Origin: a virus
Reading direction: 5' to 3' (one strand)
DNA length: 58,369 nucleotides
Virus record (IMG/VR): IMGVR_UViG_3300009160_000050
Coordinates: 1 to 58,369 of that record
Made by a program: the position numbers and the translations under genes. The notes beneath the pieces were generated by a model. The model had not been told where the DNA came from, ran no database searches, and was given only the letters and a program-made list of their open reading frames with translations. Of this stretch, positions 37,748-46,027 are shown piece after piece. Numbering within the stretch: position 1 is the stretch's first letter; every line of letters begins with the position of its first letter.

Positions 37748-38412
37748 TGATAGAGTGGATTAAGAGAAACAAGGAGGGGATCATTCGAGCAATGTTCCTC
37801 ATTCCTATTTTATCAGTTGCAACTATTTCTATTTCTCACGTAGTTAGCTGGTACGATTTAGCTAACCCAATTAGCTGGGCAGTATATCTTTCAGTTGCTG
37901 TAGAAATTGCAGCAATGTCTGCAATCGCGGCGGCCTCAGTTAAAGTAAAAGGATTTTCAGTATGGTTTGTGTTCATTATCGTGACACTTATCCAATTTAT
38001 TGGAAATATCTTCTTTTGTTATTCTGAGATCGATATTACCTCAACTTCATTTAAAAATTGGTCAGAATTAACCGGTCCAGTTTTTGAAATGATTGGCAGT
38101 GATATTGCTGATACTATTGCGCAAAGAAGATGGTTAGCCCTTCTAGAAGGCGGGCTCCTTCCTCTAATTTCGCTTACTTGTCTGCACTTTTTTATTAAGT
38201 ATGGCGAAATAGATAATATTGAATCAACTAAACAGGTTGAGGAAGAAGCATCAATTGAAGAAGAGTTACCAGTTACTGAAGTAATTAATGGAGAACAGGT
38301 TGAAGAAGTAAAACCACCTGCTCCAATCAAACCTTCAGTCGGAGGAGCTTTTCCAAAAATTGAAAGACGCTCTGAGCTAAGCGAAAAAATGAAAAAAATC
38401 CAAGGAAAATGA
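37747..38412 (+). CDS. Polytopic membrane protein, 221 aa
   Basis: Four hydrophobic segments are visible, at about residues 14-34, 42-62, 70-90 and 134-150. A cytoplasmic acidic/Pro-rich tail (residues 160-221) ends in a basic helix. The WYDLANPISWAVYLSVAVEI segment and a SDIADTIAQRRW loop look conserved in style. It is coupled to the preceding coiled-coil gene and overlaps the following gene by 4 bases. No transporter family was recognised. A holin is unlikely given the size and the long tail; a membrane-remodelling or exclusion protein is possible. Confidence 0.55.
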   Translation: MIEWIKRNKEGIIRAMFLIPILSVATISISHVVSWYDLANPISWAVYLSVAVEIAAMSAIAAASVKVKGFSVWFVFIIVTLIQFIGNIFFCYSEIDITSTSFKNWSELTGPVFEMIGSDIADTIAQRRWLALLEGGLLPLISLTCLHFFIKYGEIDNIESTKQVEEEASIEEELPVTEVINGEQVEEVKPPAPIKPSVGGAFPKIERRSELSEKMKKIQGK

Positions 38413-38942
38413 TTCCTAATTTAAACGACGTTTGCACATGTTGTGGAGGATATGAAGATCAACCACTACTTCAAATATTCGGAGATAACTGCTTTAGAGT
38501 AGTAGAGGGTAAAGCAACACATGGTGAATTTTGCATAGGAGATTTTGCATTTCCAGTAGACGGTTATCAGTGTACTGGATTGAATGTAGATATCGATGGT
38601 GGCGAAATAGTTCTATTTGATAATCAAATATTTGCTGCATCACCAAGCCAAACTCTAGAAAGCGAAAAACTTTATGTTAGAGGCCTAATGCTCAGGATAA
38701 TTTATCCTACAAATAACACAGACGGAGAAGAAATTCAACTTGTTGATAAATCCGTGAAACTTGTAATGGAAAATGCTGACTTGATTTCAGCAGAATACCC
38801 ACTATATGACTTTTTTACAATCTTTACTAATCCAAAGTCAAATAAGGCCGAAGATTTAATAAATAAGATAAAGATAGTCAATCCTAACCTATTGTACAAA
38901 ATTAGAGTTTCTGCTCTAATCATATATGGAAAGGCTATATAA
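38409..38942 (+). CDS. Hypothetical protein with N-terminal Cys cluster, 177 aa
   Basis: The start MIPNLNDVCTCCGGYEDQPL has a CxCC cluster that could bind metal, with further Cys at FGDNCFRV and HGEFCIGDF. The remainder is beta-rich and acidic. It overlaps the membrane protein gene by 4 bases, so it belongs to that operon. No family was recognised. A small virion or head-tail joining protein is possible since the next two genes look structural. Confidence 0.5.
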   Translation: MIPNLNDVCTCCGGYEDQPLLQIFGDNCFRVVEGKATHGEFCIGDFAFPVDGYQCTGLNVDIDGGEIVLFDNQIFAASPSQTLESEKLYVRGLMLRIIYPTNNTDGEEIQLVDKSVKLVMENADLISAEYPLYDFFTIFTNPKSNKAEDLINKIKIVNPNLLYKIRVSALIIYGKAI

Positions 38943-38957
38943 AAAAATAAAAAACAA

Positions 38958-39359
38958 ATGCTAGATAGCGGAGTTGAATTAATAACATTAATAGCCGGAA
39001 TTAATTACGAGCCAACCTTTGTTAGTACGGATAAAAGAGTTCCAGCAGGCACGCCAACTAGTCTTGGCTACTTACAAATTGGAGAAATTCAGCAGTATGG
39101 ATTTGCAAAGGGTCCAATATTTAAAGTTGGTTTCTTGGATTTAAGCAGTGTTGCAGTTGCATCCCATGTAAAAATCTGGGGAATCAGCAATAAAAATAAT
39201 GATGCTCCTCTTTTCCCAATTAGTTATTTCACACTAAACCCTGATGTTACTGTGTACCTAAAGAAATTTATTTTCTGTGATGCCTTTGGAGAAGAGGTAG
39301 TAGAGCCTGATTACACTGTAATTGGGTATAAAAAATCAGCAGTACCTTTATCTTGGTAA
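38958..39359 (+). CDS. Hypothetical beta-rich protein, 133 aa
   Basis: This short, hydrophobic but soluble protein has regular strands (FKVGFLDLSSVAVASHVKIWG) and no motif I recognise. It follows the previous gene by 15 bases, and its stop overlaps the next ATG (TAATG). Size and strand pattern would suit a neck, tail-terminator or decoration protein, but this is inference only. Confidence 0.5.
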   Translation: MLDSGVELITLIAGINYEPTFVSTDKRVPAGTPTSLGYLQIGEIQQYGFAKGPIFKVGFLDLSSVAVASHVKIWGISNKNNDAPLFPISYFTLNPDVTVYLKKFIFCDAFGEEVVEPDYTVIGYKKSAVPLSW

Positions 39360-39820
39360 TGAAGAAGCTTAACGAAAATAGTATTTCACCAATGGTTTCT
39401 CGAGGAGATTTTACTCGAGGATTACCTTTCTATGGCTCAAAAGGGGACTTTAACTTTACTGTTTCCAGAAGTAGATTTACTCCAGGTATCTCAGTAAGTC
39501 AAGCTCCATTAACGGATATGTCAGTTAAAGGTGACCCAGGATTCTCAGAATTCGATATGAGTGTTGCTAAACTTAAGATGTATTTTAAGCCTGGTGATAG
39601 AATTAGAGGTATTGCAGTCAATTCTATGTTAGACCATGAAAATGGAAAAGTAGTAGTTGGCAAATTACAGAAAATTGTTCCTGACTATTCAAACAACACT
39701 ATAAAAGTTTGGGTTAAAAATCCCAAAACCTTAGAAATACAAGAAGTTTACCCTGAATCTATTGAGAGAATATATGAATCCCATAGAGCAATGTCATTCA
39801 CTCAATTTATAAATTCGTAA
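39359..39820 (+). CDS. Hypothetical protein ending in a capsid-targeting-like peptide, 153 aa
   Basis: The ATG at 39359 overlaps the previous stop; a TTG two codons earlier is less likely. The N-terminus MKKLNENSISPMVSRGDFTR contains an LNE tripeptide, and the last residues are SFTQFINS, repeating the FxxF core of the capsid-targeting motif at the wrong end. The centre includes a basic beta stretch (KVVVGKLQKIVPDYSNNTIK) suited to a small SH3-like domain. A rho-independent terminator follows. It may be a virion or head-core protein; function is unknown. Confidence 0.55.
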   Translation: MKKLNENSISPMVSRGDFTRGLPFYGSKGDFNFTVSRSRFTPGISVSQAPLTDMSVKGDPGFSEFDMSVAKLKMYFKPGDRIRGIAVNSMLDHENGKVVVGKLQKIVPDYSNNTIKVWVKNPKTLEIQEVYPESIERIYESHRAMSFTQFINS

Positions 39821-39843
39821 ATATTTAACCTTTAATTGATTTG

Positions 39844-39876
39844 AAAGCAACTAGTTTAAGAACCAGTTGCTTTTTT
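39844..39876 (+). terminator. Rho-independent terminator
   Basis: The stem AAAGCAACT / AGTTGCTTT (extended by GTT/AAC across one mismatch) is followed by TTTTTT. It lies 24 bases after the stop at 39820 and closes the 37433-39820 operon. Confidence 0.85.
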
Positions 39877-39905
39877 GCTTATATAAGATAAAAAAATAAT
39901 TAGAC

Positions 39906-40913
39906 ATGAGTCAAAAAATTGATCCAGAAGAAGCAGAACGGTTTCTTAATGCACAGGATGAAAAGTATGGAGTCAACAAAGCTGCCGAACTTGTTGTTGA
40001 AACTGGAAAGGAACCGGAAAAGATAACTAGCTTAGGTAAAGCACAAAGCCATCAAAATCTAGTAGAGCTTTCTGCCGCGGAAGAGTCTCCATGGAAAATA
40101 CTAAACTTGCAAAATCTTCCTTCTCAGGGATTATTTTATCCAGAAGGAGTGGAATTACTTATTCGTTCAGCCAAGACTAAAGAAATTAGGCATTGGTCGA
40201 CAATCGATGAGACTGATCCGATTGATGTCAGAGAAAAGATTAATTTCGTGCTCAATGCTTGTACTAAATTTAAGATTAAGGGTCAAGCAATGTCTCTTAA
40301 CTTTAATGATTTTCTTGAAATAGACAAGTACCATATTATCTTTAGAATATATGAACTTACTTTCCCAAATCAGGAAAATAAGTTATGGGCATACATCAAG
40401 TGTTCGAATACTCAGTGTAACCACGTAAATCAAACCCAAGTTACAAGTAAGAACTTATTAGGCTTTCTCTTTCCTGAAGAGCTCATGAAATGGTATTCAC
40501 CAGAAGAAAAATGTTTTGTTATTGTTTCTGAGAAACTTGGAGAAACATTTAGAATCTTTTTACCAAATATTGGAACCTCTGCAAAATTCAGACAAAAGCG
40601 TAGAGAAGAACAAGAAAAAGGAATCCCTATTGATGACTCCTTTTATTCATATGGACCATATTTGATTAGAGAATGGCGAAAGATCGACATGACTATGCTC
40701 ACTGAACTAAAATTTGCGTCTATTGACTGGAAAGAAAATAAGTTTGTAGTTATCCACAAATTTACTGATTCTCTAGAAAAACAAAGCCTTAATAAAGCTG
40801 CTAGTGTTTGCGAAAAATGTAAAACACAAACTGAGAGCCATATTTTTTTGGGAGGAAGCTTCACTGTTAAAGATATTTTCATTATTTCAGCTGGACTTGA
40901 TGAACTTATTTGA
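39906..40913 (+). CDS. gp26-like baseplate hub/assembly protein (T4_baseplate family) with zinc-finger cysteines, 335 aa
   Basis: The segment LPSQGLFYPEGVELLIRSAK followed by TKEIRHWSTIDETD (about residues 70-105) and VLNACTKFK matches the conserved start of the T4_baseplate family, which includes gp26. Two Cys pairs, CSNTQC near 165 and CEKC near 301, could bind zinc. It is longer than T4 gp26 (208 aa), with a disordered N-terminal extension. The start of the next gene overlaps its 3' end by 14 bases, and a T7 run lies in the shared region. Probable role: baseplate hub assembly or tail-length machinery. Confidence 0.6.
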   Translation: MSQKIDPEEAERFLNAQDEKYGVNKAAELVVETGKEPEKITSLGKAQSHQNLVELSAAEESPWKILNLQNLPSQGLFYPEGVELLIRSAKTKEIRHWSTIDETDPIDVREKINFVLNACTKFKIKGQAMSLNFNDFLEIDKYHIIFRIYELTFPNQENKLWAYIKCSNTQCNHVNQTQVTSKNLLGFLFPEELMKWYSPEEKCFVIVSEKLGETFRIFLPNIGTSAKFRQKRREEQEKGIPIDDSFYSYGPYLIREWRKIDMTMLTELKFASIDWKENKFVVIHKFTDSLEKQSLNKAASVCEKCKTQTESHIFLGGSFTVKDIFIISAGLDELI

Positions 40914-41112
40914 GCTTAATGCTCGATTAGCGGTGAAGCTGGGTCAATCCCTAGACACTCTGTATAATTTAGAATACATGGAATATTCATTACTCTTAAA
41001 TATTCTTAAAAAAGATATTGACGAGAAGAACGATGTTCTGACTCAAGAAACAAAAACGGTATACAACAACCCAATTAAAGTCAATCTACCCGAAGGCTTA
41101 AAGTTAAAATAA
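40900..41112 (+). CDS. Small helical protein overlapping the gp26-like gene, 70 aa
   Basis: The ATG at 40900 gives MNLFELNARLAVKLGQSLDT; the frame is open back to 40804 but overlaps the conserved upstream gene. A helical protein with a LYNLEYMEYSLLL segment, like the C-terminal extensions of tail-assembly chaperones. It is in the +1 frame relative to the gp26-like gene, and the overlap could be simple coupling or a frameshift fusion. No family is certain; a tail-assembly chaperone part is the leading guess. Confidence 0.55.
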   Translation: MNLFELNARLAVKLGQSLDTLYNLEYMEYSLLLNILKKDIDEKNDVLTQETKTVYNNPIKVNLPEGLKLK

Positions 41113-41131
41113 ATAACAAAAAGAAACAAAG

Positions 41132-42805
41132 GTGGCTGACAACAAATATAAAGTATCCAGTGAATTTTTAGATGCATGGTCGAAGAATTCTGCAGAAAGA
41201 TTAGCAGAGGCAAAGGCACGCGTTGATGCCTACTCTGTTGCATATTCAGCTGCAAGTAAATTAGTCGATGATTATATTAAGGCTACTCCTGGAGATGCTG
41301 CAGAAAGAGCTAGATTTGATGCACAATATACCCCAACTGGTACAGGTATTGATTTTGATAGAAGTGGAATTCGATTAGAACCACTTGTCAACAAAATTAA
41401 GGACTGGAACGGAAGTTTATTACCGACTAAGGACTTAAAATCAAATCGGGGTGCAAATACATGGTACGCAAAGCTTCAAGCGCTAATTGCAAAGTCGCCA
41501 GATGATATTTTTGCAGCAGATGCTCAACTGATTCGTGCAAAAACATTAGCCATTACTCCACCTTTTACGGGTGACCTTGATGAAGATGCGTTCGACGCAC
41601 TAGAATTAGAAAATACCCAAATTGATAATATCATGCCTGTTGGGTTTTTGGTTAATGAATACAATGCCTTTAATAAGAGTACGCCAGCTACTTCTACTTC
41701 TGAGCCGGTAAATGAAGCAAAGCCAGCTGAACCTACTCCAGCTGCTTCTCCGATCAATGCTGCAGAAAAGGGAGAAAAACCAAAAGCTGCTTCGACTTTA
41801 AATCCAGAAAAAGAAAGTGCAACTCCAGTTGAGGCAACTACTGGCACAGTAACTACCGCAAAACCAGAAGTTCCAAAGGAGGTGACTCCAGTCAAACCAG
41901 AAACTGGAACTACTGTAAATGTAACAGTTGCTCCAACTCAGCCGGCCGCTCCATCAGCCGAGCCAACGCCAACTGCTCCGGCTACTCAATCTACACCAAC
42001 GACACCGCCTGCTGCATCGCCAATTAATGCTGAAGCTAAAAAAGAAGAAAAAGTTGGTGGAGTAAATAATACTTTTCTTACTAAATTATTAGGTAAGGAA
42101 AATGTAGAAAAACTTGCAAGTAATACGTCAACCTTAAATGAAAGTAATGCGAGTTCTGCTATAGAAAAATCAAAGGAAACTATACAGAGCACAACGTCGA
42201 CTAACGAATTAAATAAAGAAACTAATACTTCTTCGGTCACTTCAACTACTTCAACTCTTAATCCAGCTGATGTCGCTAAAGCTAAGCCAAAGATGGACAT
42301 GACGGCTCTTACTAGATTACTAGGTAAAGATAATGTAGATAAGCTTACAAATACTACTTCTGAAAAAATAAGCTCATCTGTTGTAAATGAAACAAAGAAG
42401 GTTGACGAAATAACAAAATCAGCTGAGTCCATTGCAGCCGGAGAAACTGGTAAAATTGGCGGAGTAACTGCCGAGCTTGGCGCACCGACTCTACCTAAAG
42501 AAACCAAGACTTCTACTGAAATTACAAAAACTGCACCTACTCTGCCTGCTGCTCCAAAACCTGCTGAGAAAAAAGCTGAATTGGAAAAAACTCAGCCCAT
42601 GACTGCCTCTAAATCAGACGCAGTTAGTCTTACTGAAAGTAAAGAAACAAAGGGAGAAGCAGCAAGTGAAAGTATGGGACCTGCCTCCGCTGAACAAGGT
42701 GCGTCGGCAACGACAAATGTAGATTTTTCAGGAGTTGAATCTCGTCTTGCTCGAATCGAAATGCTCCTATCTGGACCACTTGACGTAAAAATTATTGAAT
42801 CATGA
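41132..42805 (+). CDS. Ala/Pro/Thr-rich virion-type protein with duplicated motif, 557 aa
   Basis: The GTG start gives MADNKYKVSSEFLDAWSKNS. Residues 1-185 are a folded helical domain. Residues about 185-520 are low-complexity Pro/Ala/Thr/Glu sequence holding two copies of a short motif: FLTKLLGKENVEKLASNTS (near 313) and ALTRLLGKDNVDKLTNTTS (near 391). The C-terminal 25 residues form a coiled-coil-like helix. Long disordered linkers with short binding motifs suggest a tether or scaffolding role. It lies between the gp26-like gene and coiled-coil genes, overlapping the next by 4 bases. Confidence 0.6.
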   Translation: MADNKYKVSSEFLDAWSKNSAERLAEAKARVDAYSVAYSAASKLVDDYIKATPGDAAERARFDAQYTPTGTGIDFDRSGIRLEPLVNKIKDWNGSLLPTKDLKSNRGANTWYAKLQALIAKSPDDIFAADAQLIRAKTLAITPPFTGDLDEDAFDALELENTQIDNIMPVGFLVNEYNAFNKSTPATSTSEPVNEAKPAEPTPAASPINAAEKGEKPKAASTLNPEKESATPVEATTGTVTTAKPEVPKEVTPVKPETGTTVNVTVAPTQPAAPSAEPTPTAPATQSTPTTPPAASPINAEAKKEEKVGGVNNTFLTKLLGKENVEKLASNTSTLNESNASSAIEKSKETIQSTTSTNELNKETNTSSVTSTTSTLNPADVAKAKPKMDMTALTRLLGKDNVDKLTNTTSEKISSSVVNETKKVDEITKSAESIAAGETGKIGGVTAELGAPTLPKETKTSTEITKTAPTLPAAPKPAEKKAELEKTQPMTASKSDAVSLTESKETKGEAASESMGPASAEQGASATTNVDFSGVESRLARIEMLLSGPLDVKIIES

Positions 42806-43041
42806 TAACTGACTATTCAGACCAACTAAAAAATGTGTATTTAAAGTATAATCAATTACATAACGAACTTTCAACTCTAGAAAAACTTGCACAGGATCTG
42901 TCAAACAAACAGACTATGTTAAGTCAAGAATTAGATGATAATCGAAAGACTGAGAAATTCTTAATAAATAAGATAGAAGAATCAATTAATCGAAAGATTA
43001 CTCAAGAAGATCTTATGCAAATAATTAATATTAATGAATAA
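42802..43041 (+). CDS. Small coiled-coil protein, 79 aa
   Basis: Almost the whole protein is one heptad-patterned helix (YNQLHNELSTLEKLAQDLSN). It overlaps its neighbours by 4 and 8 bases, so it is a coupled gene. No signal peptide. It could dimerise with the coiled-coil tail of either neighbour. Function is unknown. Confidence 0.55.
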   Translation: MITDYSDQLKNVYLKYNQLHNELSTLEKLAQDLSNKQTMLSQELDDNRKTEKFLINKIEESINRKITQEDLMQIININE

Positions 43042-43450
43042 AGACAAACTCTACTTAATACTAATCAGTATTTTGTTGCTAACCACGTTAATTTTTGGTT
43101 ACAAATGGTTCTATAGCGGTAACTCTGCATCAAAAGAAAGAGTTAAACAGCTTGAAACTGAATTTAAAGAACTAGAAGAAAAGAAGAAAGCTAGTGATGC
43201 TCGAATAAAATATTGGGAGACTCATTTTGCTGCACTGCAAGCAAAATCAGATTCTCTTAAAGCTGAAATTGATGCTCTTGAGAGAAAAACTAAAGTCGCG
43301 GAAGCTGAAGCTAAGAAATCAAAAGCACGATTTGAAGAATTAAGCAAAGAACTTGCTAAAACTCGTCATAATATCGAAGAGTTCAAAAAGAATCCTCCTA
43401 ACCGAACTGGAGACCTTCTACTTGAATCTTTAAAAAATAAAACCAAATAA
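43034..43450 (+). CDS. Membrane-anchored coiled-coil protein (spanin-like), 138 aa
   Basis: An N-terminal signal anchor (LYLILISILLLTTLIFGYKW, residues 6-25) is followed by a long Lys/Glu-rich coiled coil to about residue 125 and a short Pro-containing tail. This layout is like inner-membrane spanins (i-spanins). The following gene encodes a protein with a cleavable signal and a coiled coil, but it lacks a lipobox and has a C-terminal membrane segment, so the pair is not a standard spanin. The two could still form an envelope-spanning complex. Confidence 0.5.
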   Translation: MNKDKLYLILISILLLTTLIFGYKWFYSGNSASKERVKQLETEFKELEEKKKASDARIKYWETHFAALQAKSDSLKAEIDALERKTKVAEAEAKKSKARFEELSKELAKTRHNIEEFKKNPPNRTGDLLLESLKNKTK

Positions 43451-43451
43451 A

Positions 43452-43967
43452 ATGAAAGTAAGCAAAATAGCAATATTCTTCCTATTTATTGTAACTCTAT
43501 TTAGTTCTTCAAGCTTTGCGCAAACACTAGATTATCCAAGATATGAAGTAGATTCGCTTGGGCAAAAAGTTATAGTTATGACAATTGAACAAGCAATGAA
43601 ATTAGATAATAATTCTGAACTCCTAACTCTATTTGAAAAATTAAATTCGCAATTAGGAGAGTATGATAGTGCCTGTATTAAAGTAATAAACGATAAAGAA
43701 AAAGTAATTAGCATACAAACGGTTGAAATTGCAAAATTAAAAGAATCATTAAACACAAAGGACGAGCAAATCGCTTCTTTACAGCATAGAATTGCAGAAT
43801 ATATTGTCAATGTTGGAATTTTACAAGATCAAGTAAAAAATAGAGAAGGCGTAATTTCCGAAAAGGACAAACAAATAAGAGGACTTAAAATTAAAATGAT
43901 GGTCACTGGAATCGGCGGCGGTGCTGCAATTATTGGAGCGATTTTAGGTCTAATCTTCATACATTAA
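43452..43967 (+). CDS. Secreted coiled-coil protein with C-terminal membrane segment, 171 aa
   Basis: A signal peptide (KIAIFFLFIVTLFSSSSFA, probable cut before QTL) leads to a periplasmic domain, a coiled coil (about 75-140), and a Gly-rich hydrophobic C-terminal helix (VTGIGGGAAIIGAILGLIFI). The final Gly-zipper-like helix resembles small membrane-inserting or pore-forming segments. It starts one base after the preceding membrane coiled-coil gene. A role in lysis, envelope anchoring or fusion of host membranes is possible; none is proven. Confidence 0.5.
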   Translation: MKVSKIAIFFLFIVTLFSSSSFAQTLDYPRYEVDSLGQKVIVMTIEQAMKLDNNSELLTLFEKLNSQLGEYDSACIKVINDKEKVISIQTVEIAKLKESLNTKDEQIASLQHRIAEYIVNVGILQDQVKNREGVISEKDKQIRGLKIKMMVTGIGGGAAIIGAILGLIFIH

Positions 43968-43982
43968 AAGAATAGTTAATAA

Positions 43983-45959
43983 ATGAGACAAAGTAGATTT
44001 GTAAGTCTAAGTTCATATTGCATAGCTGAATATATGTTTGACCCATTAGGGTCATTGGATTTCTATACTGATTCGTTCGTATTACTCCAAAACAATCATG
44101 TAGATGCGCATCAAATTTTTAATATTGATGGCTCATACAGCTCAACAAAGAATATTCAGGATTTAACAGCCGTTCCTATTTCAAATAACACGTATGCATA
44201 CTTAGATAGCGAAAAAACGCCAAACTATTTAGTATATGATTCAGAAATTACTCAAACTCCAATTTCTGGATACAATGTTGTGATGGACAAGGTAAGGTTT
44301 CATTTTGTTTCAGGTTTTGAGCTTGACAATTTTAAAGCCCTAATTCTTAGTGTTAAGCACACTGAAAATGATGGTAAAAACAATTTATTTGCCAGTATTT
44401 TACTTGCACCAGAAACGAGTGCGCAATTGATTAGTTACAATCCAAAACCTCTTTTCTTAAGTAATGCTCTATATGATCGATATATCGATATTTTAGTTCC
44501 ATCAATTAAGAATATTAATGAGGAGTATAAAACTGCGCCAGTGCCTTCTGCGACCTTTGTTGCTGCAATCACACCAAACGCAGTAAACTCAACTGGATTC
44601 ATTTATAATAACCAAATTTCAATCGGCTTAGCTGAATGCGGCAAGCGAAATACTCTGTATACAAATATTGGTCAGACGTATGATACTTTTGAGGTAAGCG
44701 AATATTATGAAGCCCCTCTTTCACAGAGTAACGAATTTGACAATGTCGGTGCGTATATTGATGAAGCAACAGATGGAGATTTTATTGAGTTCTATTTAAC
44801 ATTTAATGCTGGTTTTCCAGCAGATCTTATTGGAATCCTAAATGCTAGAAATCCTTCAGATGACTGGATTATCATTCACCAAATCAGCGTATTCGAACAA
44901 ATTGGCACAAGTTTCAATAATACCTCAAGATTTGTATTCTTCCAAGAAGATAGGTTCGATGAACCGAATACATTTAGACCAGTGTTAAGAAATGCAAATG
45001 AAGCAGTAAGCATGTCAGTTGATTACCTTGCTCGATTAACTAATCGCCGTAATGGTGAACAAATTATTCGAGAAGCTTCTTTTTCGCTAGTGTCACCAAA
45101 GAAATACGGTAAGAAATTAATAACTATTCCTTTATTAGATAAACCGCAGTCTCAGAAAATCTACAATAAAATTATTAAGAAGAATTTTGAAGCAACCAAA
45201 TTATTCATTGAACCGACCTTAAATCCATCAGGTTCACCAGTTAATCCAAACCAGGTAGCAACCGTTGTTCGGACTGAATACGTTCCAATTTTCTTCAATA
45301 ATAGCAGTATTTCTATCTCAAATGTAAGTTCTTTAATGAAGGTTAAAGATTCAATGGAAGAAGTAATCTTTTCACAAGGAAAGCTTAGATTTATCCTTTC
45401 GCCGTTTGACAATATAATTAAGCTAAAGGTTTATACTACAAACAGTTCAAGTGATAAGATGACACTTGCTCCACTGGACTTAAATGTAAACTCAGCAAAA
45501 TATCGCCTTGTTTTTGAAACGAATAGTGGAAAAGTCTCAGTCACTAACTTAAACGATGCCAAGATTGAAAACCTTTCTACTGGTGTACTTGGATTCAAGG
45601 TTTCTAAAAAGGATAGTAGCGCTGTTCTTGCGTCAACTACAAAAACAGTATATTTAGTTTCAGTAGGTCAAGATGGTACCGAAACCTTAATTTATACTGG
45701 AGAATGGAGAAAGCCGACTGAACAGGCTGATGTGGATGCGGCAATTGCTGCAGTAAAAGTAGAAGCCAACCAGGCTAGCCAGACACAGTCTATTCTTGCA
45801 GGAATCAAGCAAAATATTTCTATCTCCGAGGTGACAGGATTAGTTAAACCATTAACTGCTATTAAAACAACGGCAGTCGTTCCAATATCTAATAAATTTG
45901 GAGTAAGTAAACCAAAATCAGTATCTGTGAATTCGACTAACGCAGGGAATGGCGTATAA
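43983..45959 (+). CDS. Large virion-type structural protein, 658 aa
   Basis: This is a beta-rich protein with many aromatic strands and Asn/Thr loops similar in composition to the 1-18 kb structural proteins. The N-terminal SFVLLQNNHVDAHQIFNIDG, the mid segment DRYIDILVPSIKNINEEYK (about 160-178), and the more Ser/Thr/Lys-rich C-terminal 200 residues suggest several domains. No known motif was found. It follows the envelope protein genes by 15 bases and is followed by a promoter-like A/T stretch. A tail or baseplate function is inferred from composition. Confidence 0.55.
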   Translation: MRQSRFVSLSSYCIAEYMFDPLGSLDFYTDSFVLLQNNHVDAHQIFNIDGSYSSTKNIQDLTAVPISNNTYAYLDSEKTPNYLVYDSEITQTPISGYNVVMDKVRFHFVSGFELDNFKALILSVKHTENDGKNNLFASILLAPETSAQLISYNPKPLFLSNALYDRYIDILVPSIKNINEEYKTAPVPSATFVAAITPNAVNSTGFIYNNQISIGLAECGKRNTLYTNIGQTYDTFEVSEYYEAPLSQSNEFDNVGAYIDEATDGDFIEFYLTFNAGFPADLIGILNARNPSDDWIIIHQISVFEQIGTSFNNTSRFVFFQEDRFDEPNTFRPVLRNANEAVSMSVDYLARLTNRRNGEQIIREASFSLVSPKKYGKKLITIPLLDKPQSQKIYNKIIKKNFEATKLFIEPTLNPSGSPVNPNQVATVVRTEYVPIFFNNSSISISNVSSLMKVKDSMEEVIFSQGKLRFILSPFDNIIKLKVYTTNSSSDKMTLAPLDLNVNSAKYRLVFETNSGKVSVTNLNDAKIENLSTGVLGFKVSKKDSSAVLASTTKTVYLVSVGQDGTETLIYTGEWRKPTEQADVDAAIAAVKVEANQASQTQSILAGIKQNISISEVTGLVKPLTAIKTTAVVPISNKFGVSKPKSVSVNSTNAGNGV

Positions 45960-45997
45960 TAGCAGTAAGAAATTACGAATATTTAAACAGGATAGCA

Positions 45998-46019
45998 GAT
46001 AAATAAAATAAAATAAATC
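45998..46019 (+). promoter_or_regulatory. Late-promoter-like A/T box
   Basis: GATAAATAAAATAAAATAAA, a variant of the TAAATA box, lies about 10-30 bases before the ATG at 46028. Confidence 0.4.
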
Positions 46020-46027
46020 ATTACGAA

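Noticed and set aside
41524-42507. Reverse-strand open frames in the Ala/Pro/Thr-rich gene
   Set aside because: They are mirror frames caused by the biased composition; codon pattern and start context favour the forward gene.
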